Positions 43,331-53,316 of a stretch of 64,000 nt of DNA are shown here, in pieces; within the stretch, counting starts at the first letter, position 1; each line of letters starts with the position of its first letter. The notes under the pieces are model-generated. The model searched no databases. It was not told the origin of the DNA and saw only the letters and a program-made list of their open reading frames with translations. Origin of the DNA: an uncultured Saprospiraceae bacterium (lineage in GTDB: Bacteria > Bacteroidota > Bacteroidia > Chitinophagales > Saprospiraceae). Made by a program: the position numbers and the translations under genes. The stretch is taken from assembly GCA_938001865.1 (NCBI GenBank), contig CALLAW010000005.1, positions 20,977 through 84,976 on the forward strand, written 5' to 3'.

Positions 43331-46297
43331 ATGCATCTTAATTGTCATAGTTACTATTCACTCAAGTATGGAACTCTCTCGCCTAAGGATCTTGTAGCCT
43401 ATGGACACGAGATGGGTATTACCACGCTTACACTGACAGATATCAATAATACTTCGTGTGGTTACACATTTGCACAAGAGTGCCATAAGTATGGTATCAA
43501 GCCGATCCTTGGCATAGAGTATCGACAAGTGTCTGACGCTAGGAGTGCCAAGGTTGATCACAGTCAATATCTCTATACAGGTATTGCGAAGAATGCCGAG
43601 GGTATCCGAGAGCTCAATGCTCTGCTTACACAGGCCTCTTTGGACGGTGAATATCTGCCCACCGAGGCGCCACCACTCGAGCATGCATATATTATCTACC
43701 GAGCATTACCCAAGGGAGTCCATCACTTACGTGAAAATGAGTATATCGGTGTCAGACCAACAGAGGTCAATAAGCTGTACAGCTCCTATCTTCAGGATCA
43801 CTTAGACAAGTTGGTGATCTTTGCACCATTTACCTTCAAGGATGAAGAGGGTCAGAGGACACATAAGTTACTCAGATGTATCGATACTAATACAGTACTT
43901 GGCAAGCTAGATACGAAGCAATGTGCCAATGCCTCCGAGATGATGTATACCACTGCCCAGCTCCATGAGCTATACCAGCAATATCCACAGATCATCGCCA
44001 ATACTCAGCGACTGTTGGACGACTGTCAAGTAGAGATGCCAAGCCATAAGAGTAACAATCGTAAGACATTTACCGGGAGTGTAGATGGAGACATGGCTCT
44101 GCTCCGTAAGCTTGCGATCAGTGGTTGTCGCAGGCGGTATGGAGATCGTGATCGCAAGGCGATGGAGAGGACACTGAGAGAGCTGAAGGTAATCAGTGAT
44201 CTTGGCTACTCTCCTTACTTCTTGATCACGTGGGATATCATCCGCTATGCACGTACTGCTGGCTATCACCATGTGGGTCGTGGGAGTGGTGCCAACTCTA
44301 TTGTGGCCTTTAATCTTGAGATTACTGATGTGGATCCATTAGAGTTGGATCTTTACTTTGAGAGATTTATCAATCCGCATCGGAGTTCGCCACCTGACTT
44401 TGATATTGACTTCTCCTGGGACGAGAGAGATGATGTGACGGACTACATCTTCAAGCGGTATGGCAGAGAGTATACAGCCCTGCTTGCCACGTACAATACC
44501 TTCAAGGGCAAGTCGATCATCCGCGAACTTGGCAAGGTGCTAGGGCTCCCAAAGAAAGATATCGACCTGATCGTCAATGAGCCACAGGCGGTGGAGAAGC
44601 ATCATCCGTATGCCAAGCATATCTTTAAGTACGGTAAGTCGATCGAAGGATTTCCCAATTATCTAGGCATCCATGCTGGTGGTGTACTGATCAGCGAGAG
44701 ACCTCTCAACTATCATACGGCACTCCAGATGATGCCCAAGGGATTTCCGATTGTCCACTTTGACATGTATGGAGCTGAGGATTTGCAGTTTCATAAGTAC
44801 GATGTACTCAGTCAGAGGGGTCTCGGTCATATCAAGGACGCAGTGAAGCTCATAGCTCGTAATAAGGGTGCTGCGGTAGATGTCCATCGGGTGGAGGAGA
44901 TCAAGTCAGACCCCAATGTGAGGGCCAAGCTCAAGGCGGGCCGCTGCATTGGTTGCTTCTATATCGAGTCACCAGCGATGCGAGGTCTTCTGACCAAGCT
45001 AGGCTGTGACAATTATGTCCATCTGGTAGCGGCCAGCTCCATCATCAGACCGGGTGTGGCTCAGTCAGGGATGATGCGAGAGTATATCCAGCGCTACCAT
45101 GATCCAGAGTCCTTCACGTATATCCATCCGATCTTTGAGAGGCATCTGGGAGAGACATTTGGAGTGATGGTCTACCAGGAGGATGTAATGAAGATCGTCC
45201 ATCACTTCGCAGGATTAGACTTAGATGAGTCGGATGTGCTCCGACGCATCATGACTGGTAAGAAGAAGTCCTCCGATACATTTAGACGATTGGAAGAGAA
45301 GTATCTCCGCAACTGTCGCGAGAGAGGCTATCCTGAGAAGTTGATCGATGAGGTCTGGAGGCAGATAGCGAGCTTCAGCGGATATTCATTCTGTAAGGCT
45401 CACTCGGCTAGCTTTGCGGTGGAGTCATTTCAGAGTCTTTACCTCAAGACCTATTACCCTCTAGAGTTCATGGTCGCAGTGATCAACAACTTTGGAGGAT
45501 TCTATAGTACGGAACTGTATGTACACGAGGCGAGGATGGCAGGAGCACAGATCGAGGCTCCATGTATCAATAGGAGTAGTAACCTCACTACGATTGATGG
45601 TGATGTCGTCTATATTGGTTATATCCATATCTCAGAGTTGGAGAGGCAGGTAGTTAGGGCTATCGTACAAGAGAGAGAGGACAATGGTGACTACAAGAGC
45701 CTAGATGAGTTCGTCTCTCGGGTCAAGATCTCACGTGAGCAACTAGAGTTGTTGATCAGAATCGGGGCATTTAGGTTCACTGGGATGAGTAAGTATGCTC
45801 TCATGTGGGAGAAGAATGCTGTACACAATCCAGCAGTCAAGACAGTGACAACTCACCGGCTCTTTGATCTAGAGGTAGAGAGGTATGAGCTGCCCATCTT
45901 GGACGAGGCAATCCATGAGCAAGCCTTTGATGAGATAGAGTTACTGGGATTTCCATTGTGTTCGCCATTTGACTTGGTGGATGCGGACCTGCCCAATCGG
46001 ATCACTACTCAGCATCTCCAAGCATATGTAGGTAAGCAAGTAAGGATGGTAGGTTACTATGTAGTCAGGAAGAATGTCCGTACTAAGAATAAGAGGCTCA
46101 TGAACTTTGGTACATGGCTTGACGAAGAAGGTCTCTTCTTTGACTCGGTCCACTTCCCGCCATGTCTTGCTCGCTATCCATTCAGAGGGAAGGGAATCTA
46201 TGTCCTTACAGGCAAGGTGGTCTCCGACTTTAACTTCCCAAGCCTAGAAGTAGAGAGGATGGAGAAGCTCCCATATGTCTCAGACCCAAGATACTGA
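43331..46297 (+). CDS. Short DNA polymerase III alpha subunit, ImuC/DnaE2-like
   Basis: 988-residue C-family polymerase, shorter than the replicative DnaE (about 1150 or more). The N-terminal PHP domain begins HLNCHSYYSLKYGTLSP with Cys where replicative enzymes have His in the first metal motif. The polymerase catalytic acids are in PPDFDIDFSWDERDDV (~352-367); G-R-G-S-G-A-N (~314-320) precedes them. An HhH/beta-binding region and OB-like C-terminal domain follow (VRMVGYYVVRKNVRTKNKR). This size class often serves in error-prone repair with ImuA/ImuB, neither of which is in the window. The palindrome before the start suggests stress control. Confidence 0.88.
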   Translation: MHLNCHSYYSLKYGTLSPKDLVAYGHEMGITTLTLTDINNTSCGYTFAQECHKYGIKPILGIEYRQVSDARSAKVDHSQYLYTGIAKNAEGIRELNALLTQASLDGEYLPTEAPPLEHAYIIYRALPKGVHHLRENEYIGVRPTEVNKLYSSYLQDHLDKLVIFAPFTFKDEEGQRTHKLLRCIDTNTVLGKLDTKQCANASEMMYTTAQLHELYQQYPQIIANTQRLLDDCQVEMPSHKSNNRKTFTGSVDGDMALLRKLAISGCRRRYGDRDRKAMERTLRELKVISDLGYSPYFLITWDIIRYARTAGYHHVGRGSGANSIVAFNLEITDVDPLELDLYFERFINPHRSSPPDFDIDFSWDERDDVTDYIFKRYGREYTALLATYNTFKGKSIIRELGKVLGLPKKDIDLIVNEPQAVEKHHPYAKHIFKYGKSIEGFPNYLGIHAGGVLISERPLNYHTALQMMPKGFPIVHFDMYGAEDLQFHKYDVLSQRGLGHIKDAVKLIARNKGAAVDVHRVEEIKSDPNVRAKLKAGRCIGCFYIESPAMRGLLTKLGCDNYVHLVAASSIIRPGVAQSGMMREYIQRYHDPESFTYIHPIFERHLGETFGVMVYQEDVMKIVHHFAGLDLDESDVLRRIMTGKKKSSDTFRRLEEKYLRNCRERGYPEKLIDEVWRQIASFSGYSFCKAHSASFAVESFQSLYLKTYYPLEFMVAVINNFGGFYSTELYVHEARMAGAQIEAPCINRSSNLTTIDGDVVYIGYIHISELERQVVRAIVQEREDNGDYKSLDEFVSRVKISREQLELLIRIGAFRFTGMSKYALMWEKNAVHNPAVKTVTTHRLFDLEVERYELPILDEAIHEQAFDEIELLGFPLCSPFDLVDADLPNRITTQHLQAYVGKQVRMVGYYVVRKNVRTKNKRLMNFGTWLDEEGLFFDSVHFPPCLARYPFRGKGIYVLTGKVVSDFNFPSLEVERMEKLPYVSDPRY

Positions 46298-46514
46298 GAC
46301 TCATACATATGCAAAAAATTATAATTAGTTGCAGATGCAACTAAAACAAATAAAATACTGTCAGCGAAATAAATTTCAAAATAAAATAGGGGTAGCCCCA
46401 AATTGCTGTGTCTCTAAGATAACAACGACCAATTATAATAATTTAAACAATCATTTAACAACTAGAACAACGGTCTCAAAAATTCCTATTTTCTAATCAT
46501 TAAAATTTTGCCCA

Positions 46515-46913
46515 ATGGAAACAAGATTACTTACAACTGCCTTCTTTTTATTAATGGCGACTCTAGGCTTTGGCCAAGTAGTAGCATCAATCAACACGGC
46601 AACAGACTACAACTCTTACAACACTGTAACAGTGGCACACCAGTTATCTTACTCAGTAGTAGATGCAGACACAAATGTCAGATTCACTAAAGTCAATTAC
46701 TCGACTGCTGATCAGAAACTAACACTCGATGCACTTGATGAGATTCAGTTTATCTCATTGACTAAGGATGGAGAGTTCTACCTTACTCGTATGCCAGTTT
46801 TCTCTCAGAATCTGAGAGTAAGCATGGAGAACTATGAGGAAGGCAACTACGAGCTACACATTATGGTCAAAGGTAAGACAGTACCAACAATCATAGAATT
46901 AGAGAAAAAATAA
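46515..46913 (+). CDS. Small secreted protein, function unknown
   Basis: 132 residues: a signal peptide (LTTAFFLLMATLGFGQ) followed by a beta-rich mature part with alternating hydrophobic residues (VRFTKVNYSTADQKLTLDALD..., FYLTRMPVFSQNLRVSM, NYELHIMVKGKTVPTIIELEKK). The ending resembles the last strands of small secreted beta-sandwich proteins common in Bacteroidota, without a supported family assignment. A strong hairpin terminator follows 40 bp after its stop. ATG start. Confidence 0.7.
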   Translation: METRLLTTAFFLLMATLGFGQVVASINTATDYNSYNTVTVAHQLSYSVVDADTNVRFTKVNYSTADQKLTLDALDEIQFISLTKDGEFYLTRMPVFSQNLRVSMENYEEGNYELHIMVKGKTVPTIIELEKK

Positions 46914-46952
46914 CATCTCTACCCTCTAAAGAAATTCCCACATTTACGAAGA

Positions 46953-46988
46953 AAATAGCCCTAATCTGGATTCAGATTAGGGCTATTT
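46953..46988. terminator. Strong hairpin terminator
   Basis: A perfect 16-bp inverted repeat, arms 46953-46968 and 46973-46988 around the loop GATT, with A-rich left and T-rich right flanks. It closes the transcript of the small secreted protein gene before asnS. Confidence 0.8.
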
Positions 46989-47119
46989 ATCTTGATACTC
47001 TCAAGTTTTTTTCAATCGTCGACATATCATCAGTGGTTAATCATATGTCATAGATATTTCCGAGCAAGAGAGAGGAGTATTTTCCGACTCAACTGTTGTC
47101 CGAGTAAGCATTATAGACT

Positions 47120-47127
47120 TACCTTTG
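47120..47127 (+). promoter_or_regulatory. TTG-N21-TACCTTTG promoter for asnS
   Basis: TACCTTTG at 47120-47127 with TTG at 47096-47098, 21 bp apart, 30 bp before the asnS ATG. This is the best full -33/-7 match in the window. Confidence 0.65.
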
Positions 47128-47157
47128 CACGATCCTTAATCGAGAAGAAAGTCAACT

Positions 47158-48591
47158 ATGCGAAGAACAGAAATAAAAACTATCCAGCAATCAGACAAGG
47201 TAGATTATCCTGTCAAGGTGAATGGATGGGTTAGGACATTTAGAAACAACCAATTCATTGCTCTTAACGATGGATCGACACTCTCAACACTCCAAGTAGT
47301 CGTAGATAGAGAGACTCTCGATGAGTCGATACTCAAGCGGATCACTACTGGAGCATGTATCTCTGCCACAGGTAGAGTCATAGAGTCACAAGGTCGCGGC
47401 CAAAGGTATGAGGTAGTTGCAGATACTCTGGAGATCCTTGGTGATTCTGATCCAGAGAAGTATCCACTCCAACCAAAAAAACACAGCTTAGAATTTCTCA
47501 GAGAGATTGCACACTTACGATTCCGTACCAACACATTTGGAGCAATCTTTAGGATTAGGCACAACATTGCATTTGCGATCCACCAATTTTTCAATGATAG
47601 AGGATTCAATTATATCCATAGTCCGATCATCACAGGCTCAGATGCGGAGGGAGCAGGAGAGATGTTTAGAGTTACGGGATTTGACCTAGAGAGTGTACCC
47701 ATGAGTGATGAGGGTAAGATCGATTACTCAAAGGACTTCTTTGGCAAGGAGACTAATCTGACTGTATCAGGACAGCTAGAAGCAGAGCTAGCGGCACTGG
47801 CACTCAGTAAGGTCTATACCTTTGGCCCGACCTTCAGAGCTGAGAACTCTAATACATCGAGGCACCTTGCGGAGTTCTGGATGATAGAGCCAGAGGTAGC
47901 ATTCAATGATCTCGATGATAATATGGATCTCGCAGAAGAGATGCTCAAGTACGTCGTGAAGTATGTCATGGAGAAGAGTAGCGAAGACTTAGACTTCCTT
48001 GAGAATCGCCTGATCAATGAAGAGAAAGACAAACCACAGAAAGAGAGGTCACCTCTACCTCTCAAGGAGAAACTCCAATTCTGTGTAGACAACGAATTCG
48101 TCAGATTGACATACACAGAAGCAATCAATATCCTTCGGAATAGTAAGCCTAATAAAAAAGGGAAATTCCAATTTCCGATCGAAGGATTCGGTGCTGATCT
48201 GCAATCAGAGCACGAGAGATATCTCGTAGAGAAGCACTTCAAGAAGCCCGTAATCTTGACAGATTACCCCAAAGATATCAAGGCATTCTATATGCGGATG
48301 AATGACGACAACACTACCGTAAGAGCAATGGATATCCTCTTCCCAGGGATAGGAGAGATTATCGGTGGATCCCAGAGAGAAGAGAGACTAGACATGCTCC
48401 TCAAGCGGATGAAGGAGATGGACATCCCCGAAGAGGAGATGGAGTGGTTCCTCGATACTCGGAGGTATGGCACTTGTCCACACTCAGGGTTTGGACTAGG
48501 TTTTGAGAGACTTGTCTTATTCATTACTGGGATGACTAATATTAGAGATGTCATACCATTTCCAAGATATCCAGGCAATGCTGAGTTCTAA
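47158..48591 (+). CDS. asnS: Asparaginyl-tRNA synthetase
   Basis: 477-residue class IIb aminoacyl-tRNA synthetase charging tRNA-Asn. An N-terminal OB-fold anticodon-binding domain ([11 protein letters not shown], ~19-29) leads to the catalytic core with class II motif 1 ([12 protein letters not shown]), motif 2 ([25 protein letters not shown], read as fRAE...), and motif 3 ([12 protein letters not shown], ~445-456). All three are intact. ATG start with a good promoter upstream. The presence of asnS implies direct Asn charging. Confidence 0.96.
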   Translation: MRRTEIKTIQQSDKVDYPVKVNGWVRTFRNNQFIALNDGSTLSTLQVVVDRETLDESILKRITTGACISATGRVIESQGRGQRYEVVADTLEILGDSDPEKYPLQPKKHSLEFLREIAHLRFRTNTFGAIFRIRHNIAFAIHQFFNDRGFNYIHSPIITGSDAEGAGEMFRVTGFDLESVPMSDEGKIDYSKDFFGKETNLTVSGQLEAELAALALSKVYTFGPTFRAENSNTSRHLAEFWMIEPEVAFNDLDDNMDLAEEMLKYVVKYVMEKSSEDLDFLENRLINEEKDKPQKERSPLPLKEKLQFCVDNEFVRLTYTEAINILRNSKPNKKGKFQFPIEGFGADLQSEHERYLVEKHFKKPVILTDYPKDIKAFYMRMNDDNTTVRAMDILFPGIGEIIGGSQREERLDMLLKRMKEMDIPEEEMEWFLDTRRYGTCPHSGFGLGFERLVLFITGMTNIRDVIPFPRYPGNAEF

Positions 48592-48671
48592 TTTTGAGTC
48601 TTAGAGGCAACACTCAGGCTAATATTGGTCAGAGCTCTCAGTATGTATTGCATGATTTTGCTTACATTTAG

Positions 48672-49334
48672 ATGATCATGGATCGTAAAGTCTTTACCAT
48701 AAGTAGCTTAGTCGCCCTACTCCTCACTGTCTGTCAGTTTGGAGCTCAGGCACAGTTCCAAGCTGGAGTGAAGGCTGCCTATTCCTTATCTTTTGCGAGA
48801 TCATCATTTCTATTATTTGAGGACAGCAATGACTTGCTCAATTATGAGATCATCTTCTTTGAGGAAGATATCCGACCGATGTATGGACTGATGGGTTATT
48901 ACGAACAAGGGAAGGTATTCGTACAGATGGAGACGATGTATAAGCAGACGAGATCTCGATTCAAAGCGATAGACTGGTCTACACCCGATCGGACTACCTA
49001 TGATGAGACCAAGGTGACTCACTTCCTAGTGGTCCCGTGTCTTGCTGGTTATAGACTCGAGAGTTTCAAGTTGGGCATGGGCCCTATCTTCTCATTTATC
49101 TTGGATCAGAACTCACTCTTCGATGCGATTCCAGAGTTTACCGAGAGACGAAAAAATCTAGAGACTGGTGTCAGCATGAATGTGGGGTTAAAGGTCTATC
49201 GACTCCATATCGATGTCAACTATGAGCTGCACTTCAACAAAGTGGCAGACTTTGTAGTATTCAAGCGAGCACAATCTGGATTTGCTCAGAGTCCAGGGTA
49301 TTTCACGCTGGGGATCAGTTACTTATTTTTTTAG
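48672..49334 (+). CDS. Outer-membrane beta-barrel protein (PorT-like)
   Basis: 220 residues: signal peptide (VALLLTVCQFGAQAQ) then an eight-strand-type barrel pattern with aromatic strand ends and a terminal ISYLFF. The opening FQAGVKAAYSLSFA is typical of the PorT/OmpA-barrel family widespread in Bacteroidota. PorT itself is a T9SS component, but most members are uncharacterised, so a direct link is not claimed. ATG at 48672 (or 48678). Preceded by TACATTTA, a one-mismatch -7 box ending almost at the start codon. Confidence 0.75.
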   Translation: MIMDRKVFTISSLVALLLTVCQFGAQAQFQAGVKAAYSLSFARSSFLLFEDSNDLLNYEIIFFEEDIRPMYGLMGYYEQGKVFVQMETMYKQTRSRFKAIDWSTPDRTTYDETKVTHFLVVPCLAGYRLESFKLGMGPIFSFILDQNSLFDAIPEFTERRKNLETGVSMNVGLKVYRLHIDVNYELHFNKVADFVVFKRAQSGFAQSPGYFTLGISYLFF

Positions 49335-49335
49335 A

Positions 49336-49599
49336 CTATTGATCATCATCTCCGTCTTCTTCCTCCTCTGTATCTAGCTCATCTACAACAGACATGATCC
49401 AATTGAGCACCTTAGGACTGAGGTATTTGCCGATTCCAGCTTTGCGCTGTGCAGTTTTGAGGATATTGACAGTCTTGTAATGTTTGTTATTGGCTTCTGC
49501 TAGATCGATGTATTCTTGCCATTCGTCAGCTGTCAACATGTCGAACTGTCCTCTGAGGATGTCGACATCAGTGGGATCTTGGAGGTCATATTCTGGCAT
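49336..49599 (-). CDS. Small acidic protein, unknown function
   Basis: 87 residues with no signal peptide and an acidic tail (EEEEDGDDDQ). The front part (DPTDVDILRGQFDMLTADEWQEYIDLAEANN) is helical and negatively charged. One base separates its stop from that of the convergent barrel gene. I do not recognise the family; a small DNA-mimic or ribosome-associated protein is possible but unsupported. Confidence 0.55.
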   Translation of the reverse strand: MPEYDLQDPTDVDILRGQFDMLTADEWQEYIDLAEANNKHYKTVNILKTAQRKAGIGKYLSPKVLNWIMSVVDELDTEEEEDGDDDQ

Positions 49600-49918
49600 T
49601 GGATAGTGTTATTTATTCTTAGTGATAGTCTCGGAGTAATCCTGTAAGGTATGATAATTTATCGTCAACATGTATCATCTTGATCTGTAAGATATCAGAC
49701 TGAGGAGATATCACTGATATGGATACACAACTCATGAGGGAGGTAGATCATTGCTAACATGGACGATTAGAGTGACGAAGATTTCATCATTAGTGATAGG
49801 ATAGTGGTCGATCGCAGCTACCTGGATATCAGTAACGAGAAATTCTTTTTGTAGTCACAGCACATTTTATCACCGATATTAGGAGTAGATGACTGATGGA
49901 AGTGATATTTTTGAGGAT
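49600..49918. other. Intergenic region before the GH113-like gene
   Basis: About 320 bp between divergent genes. I see no gene, hairpin or TAnnTTTG box that I would support. The short open frame extension 49889-49918 is upstream of the preferred GH start. Confidence 0.45.
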
Positions 49919-50935
49919 ATGGCTTACAGATTATTACAGTATTTGACGATCTCCATGCTCTTAGGATTGGGAGTTACGCATGGCATCAGTCAGGGTCCAA
50001 CTATTGATGGATTGACAGTGGTAGCCCCACCCAGAGCATTTACGACAGACCCGTTTGTAGAGATTGATAGCGTCGGTAGTGAGTGGGTTGCTTTTGTGCC
50101 CTATGGATTTACCCTCCGAGGTCAGAGTAAAGTACACTATGATAGCGATAGACAGTGGTGGGGAGAGAGGACAGATGGGATCAAGACGAGTATAGAGATG
50201 GCTCAGTCGCATGGCATCAATATCATGCTCAAGCCTCAGATCTATATTCCTGGGAGTTGGCCAGGTGACTTGACATTTGATACTGACGCAGAATGGGCGG
50301 AGTGGGAAGCGTCCTACACAGCATTCATCTTACACTGGGCTAGATTGGCTAATAGTTACAATGTTGAAGTATTTTGTATCGGTACTGAGTTCAAAATAAG
50401 TACTCTCAAGAGGCCGCAATTTTGGCTTGACCTGATTCAAGAGGTCAGAGCAGTCTACTGCGGCGAATTGACCTATTCTGCGAATTGGGACGAGTACGAT
50501 GACATACCATTTTGGGGTGAAGTAGATTATATCGGAGTGAGTGCCTACTATCCGCTATTGGAGGATGACACACCTCAAGTAGATGATCTCCTCAAGGCTT
50601 GGAAGCCAAATGTCAAAGCAATGTCAGAAGTCAGTAAGAGGTATGATAAGAAAGTGCTATTCACAGAGTATGGCTATCTATCAGTAGATGGATGTGGCGG
50701 TAAGACTTGGGTCTTAGAGAAATCTGTCAAATCTAGAACTATCAATGAGGAATGTCAGGCGAATGCAATCGAAGCACTCTTAGAGACCTTTGGCAAGCAA
50801 GATTGGTGGGCTGGGGGATTTCTCTGGAAGTGGTTTCCCAATGGTATGGGCCACGAAGGTTACATCCCTCGTGACTATACACCTCAAGGTAAACAATCAA
50901 TCCAAGTACTCGATAAATATTATAGTCAATGGTAA
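49919..50935 (+). CDS. GH113-like glycoside hydrolase, secreted
   Basis: 338 residues: signal peptide (LLQYLTISMLLGLGVTHG) and a (beta/alpha)8 barrel typical of glycoside hydrolase family 113 (beta-mannanase-like). The two catalytic glutamates are E157 in IGTEFK and E250 in LFTEYGY, in the normal strand 4 and 7 places. W-W-G-E-R and G-G-F-L-W-K-W-F-P-N close the substrate cleft. The open frame can begin at 49889, but the ATG at 49919 gives a clean signal peptide. It overlaps panC by seven bases. Mannan as substrate is family inference. Confidence 0.8.
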   Translation: MAYRLLQYLTISMLLGLGVTHGISQGPTIDGLTVVAPPRAFTTDPFVEIDSVGSEWVAFVPYGFTLRGQSKVHYDSDRQWWGERTDGIKTSIEMAQSHGINIMLKPQIYIPGSWPGDLTFDTDAEWAEWEASYTAFILHWARLANSYNVEVFCIGTEFKISTLKRPQFWLDLIQEVRAVYCGELTYSANWDEYDDIPFWGEVDYIGVSAYYPLLEDDTPQVDDLLKAWKPNVKAMSEVSKRYDKKVLFTEYGYLSVDGCGGKTWVLEKSVKSRTINEECQANAIEALLETFGKQDWWAGGFLWKWFPNGMGHEGYIPRDYTPQGKQSIQVLDKYYSQW

Positions 50936-51792
50936 CCAAAACGATCAATACAGTCGAAGCATTGCAGGCTCTCATCTCTCAGCATAAGTCAGAGGGGAAG
51001 TCCGTTGGCTTCGTCCCTACGATGGGTGCATTGCATCAAGGTCATCTCACTCTGATGCAACAGTCCTTAGCACAGAATGAAGTAACAGTCTGCAGCATCT
51101 ATGTCAATCCTACACAATTTGACAATAAGGATGATCTAGAGAAGTATCCGCAAGTACTCGAGGCTGATGTAGCTCTCTTGGAGAGTATCGGTGTGGACTA
51201 CTGCTTTGCACCGACTAACGCTGAAGTATATCCTGACGGTACACAGCAGACTGTAGACGTCAATCTCGATGGACTCGACGAAAAACTCGAAGGAGAGCAT
51301 CGTCCTGGTCACTTCGCTGGGGTCGTCCAGGTGGTGCATCGATTGCTCGATATCGTCAAGCCAGATAAGCTCTATATGGGGCAGAAAGACTTCCAACAAT
51401 TTACCATCATCGGCAAGATGATAGATGAGCTGAAGATGCCTGTAGACCTTGTAGTCTGTCCTATATCGCGAGAAGAAAGTGGACTAGCAAGGAGCAGTCG
51501 CAATGTAAGACTCTCCCCTCTAGATCGAGCTAGAGGCTGCATAATCAATCAGACTCTGCTCGAAGCCAAAGAAGACATCACTACCCTCAGTCTAGAAGCA
51601 TTACTCAACCGTGCTAGACAACGATTGACATGGGAGTGGACTGACCTCGAATACTTTGAGATCATAGATGGGCATACTCTTGACCCTATCAAGAATGTAA
51701 GGCATCATACCTACCTTGTAGGTGTAGTTGCTGTCTGGATTGGAGGTGTAAGATTGATTGATAATAGAGTACTCCTCAGCGAGAAGCCTTAG
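50929..51792 (+). CDS. panC: Pantoate-beta-alanine ligase
   Basis: 287-residue enzyme making pantothenate from pantoate, beta-alanine and ATP. The adenylate-forming HIGH-type motif is MGALHQGHLTL (~30-40), with the Q and D of V-N-P-T-Q-F-D-N, the G-Q-K-D-F-Q-Q motif (~147-153), and SGLARSSRNVRLSP (KMSKS-like region). All ATP and pantoate contacts appear intact. ATG overlaps the end of the glycosidase gene, an unusual neighbour for panC, so the coupling is likely incidental. Confidence 0.95.
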   Translation: MVTKTINTVEALQALISQHKSEGKSVGFVPTMGALHQGHLTLMQQSLAQNEVTVCSIYVNPTQFDNKDDLEKYPQVLEADVALLESIGVDYCFAPTNAEVYPDGTQQTVDVNLDGLDEKLEGEHRPGHFAGVVQVVHRLLDIVKPDKLYMGQKDFQQFTIIGKMIDELKMPVDLVVCPISREESGLARSSRNVRLSPLDRARGCIINQTLLEAKEDITTLSLEALLNRARQRLTWEWTDLEYFEIIDGHTLDPIKNVRHHTYLVGVVAVWIGGVRLIDNRVLLSEKP

Positions 51793-51943
51793 AGATACCC
51801 CACTCACATACAAAACCAAGTAGCAAAGGTCATCCCTCAACGGATGATTGTATACAGGTTAACATCATTTCCAAGGATTGGAGTGAGTGCTCTGCTACTT
51901 ACTCGCAACTCACACGTCCGTAATCTGAAGGATATTCAATCTC

Positions 51944-53092
51944 CTAATCAACAATCATGGTAGCAGTATCTAACTCTTGCTGTTTGATATTTGCCGGAAG
52001 GTCGCGATATCCATATTGTTGGTTACGGAGTTGTGGCACGTAACCCGCATCTTTGATTGCTTCTTGGATGCCATCTGCTGTGAATCGATAGGCTGCTCCA
52101 GCTGCTGAGACGACATTCTCCTCTATCATGATACTCCCGAAGTCATTGGCACCTGCATGGAGACACAGTTGTGCTGTCTTCTTCCCTACTGTGAGCCAAC
52201 TCGCTTGGATGTTGACGATATTAGGCAGCATGATACGGCTCATTGCTATCATACGGATATACTCATCAGGTGTGCAGGTATTCCGAGCTCGTTTGATCTT
52301 CTTGAGGATTGTCTCCTCATCCATAAATGGCCAAGGTATGAAAGCTAAGAATCCCTTAGCATGTGCTGGCTTCTGAGCTTGGATGTCTCTGAGCCAGACG
52401 AGGTGTTCCATCCGTTCGTAGTTAGTCTCGATATGGCCAAACATCATTGTTGCTGATGTAGTGATATCTAGTGTATGTGCTACTCGCATGATCTCTAACC
52501 ACTCTTCGCCTGTACACTTACCTTTGGATATCAATCGCCTTACCCTATTATTAAGTATCTCTGCTCCTGCTCCCGGCAGTGAATCAAGACCTGATTCCTT
52601 GAGTGCTGCTAAGACTTCATGGTGAGTTGATTGCTCGAGCTTGGTGATGTGTGCTATCTCTGGTGGGCCAAGGGCATGCAACTTGAGATTGGGGTAGAGA
52701 GACTTGAGTTCTTTGAAGAGGTCTACATAGTACTGGAGTCCGAGATCTGGATGATGACCACCTTGGAGTAAGAGTTGTTCGCCTCCGAGGGCAAATGTCT
52801 CATCGATCTTAGTTTTGTACTCTTCGATGGTAGTGATGTATGCTTCTTCGTGCCCTGGTCTTCTATAGAAATTGCAAAACTTACAATTGGCAATGCAGAC
52901 GTTCGTCGTATTACTATTACGGTCTATGATCCATGTGACCTTATCATGTGGTACATGGTGACGTCTGATAGCTTGTCCGACTTCCATTAACAGAGCTGTC
53001 GGTGCCTGCTCGAAGAGGTGTACCCCTTCTTCTATAGAGAGAAAGTCGAGGTTGACTGCCTTGTCAAGTAACGCGTAAGTATCCATGCTCAT
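51944..53092 (-). CDS. mqnC: Cyclic dehypoxanthinyl futalosine synthase MqnC
   Basis: 382-residue radical-SAM enzyme of the futalosine route to menaquinone, cyclising dehypoxanthine futalosine. The radical motif C-I-A-N-C-K-F-C-N-F-Y (CxxxCxxC, ~66-76) and the following G-E-Q-L-L-L-Q-G-G-H-H-P stretch are diagnostic for MqnC/MqnE; the length and the G-A-E-I-L and W-L-T-V-G-K motifs favour MqnC. It implies that the organism makes menaquinone by the futalosine pathway; other mqn genes are not in this window. ATG start, single gene. Confidence 0.93.
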   Translation of the reverse strand: MSMDTYALLDKAVNLDFLSIEEGVHLFEQAPTALLMEVGQAIRRHHVPHDKVTWIIDRNSNTTNVCIANCKFCNFYRRPGHEEAYITTIEEYKTKIDETFALGGEQLLLQGGHHPDLGLQYYVDLFKELKSLYPNLKLHALGPPEIAHITKLEQSTHHEVLAALKESGLDSLPGAGAEILNNRVRRLISKGKCTGEEWLEIMRVAHTLDITTSATMMFGHIETNYERMEHLVWLRDIQAQKPAHAKGFLAFIPWPFMDEETILKKIKRARNTCTPDEYIRMIAMSRIMLPNIVNIQASWLTVGKKTAQLCLHAGANDFGSIMIEENVVSAAGAAYRFTADGIQEAIKDAGYVPQLRNQQYGYRDLPANIKQQELDTATMIVD

Positions 53093-53316
53093 AATCTATC
53101 GTGATTCTATCAAGTGAAGTTCCGTAAAAGTAATTAATACTTATAATAGCTTGGATAGGAAATTGTTGAGAAAGGTTGGATCTTCTGTAATTGAAATTCC
53201 CATTTTGCTGCGACAATGAGTAACTCAACTCCATAGCCTCAGCACAATGCTATAAAAAATGACCGAGACCAAAAGAATCCTTATTTTTACTCTTCCAAAT
53301 CGAGAATTTAACTCAT

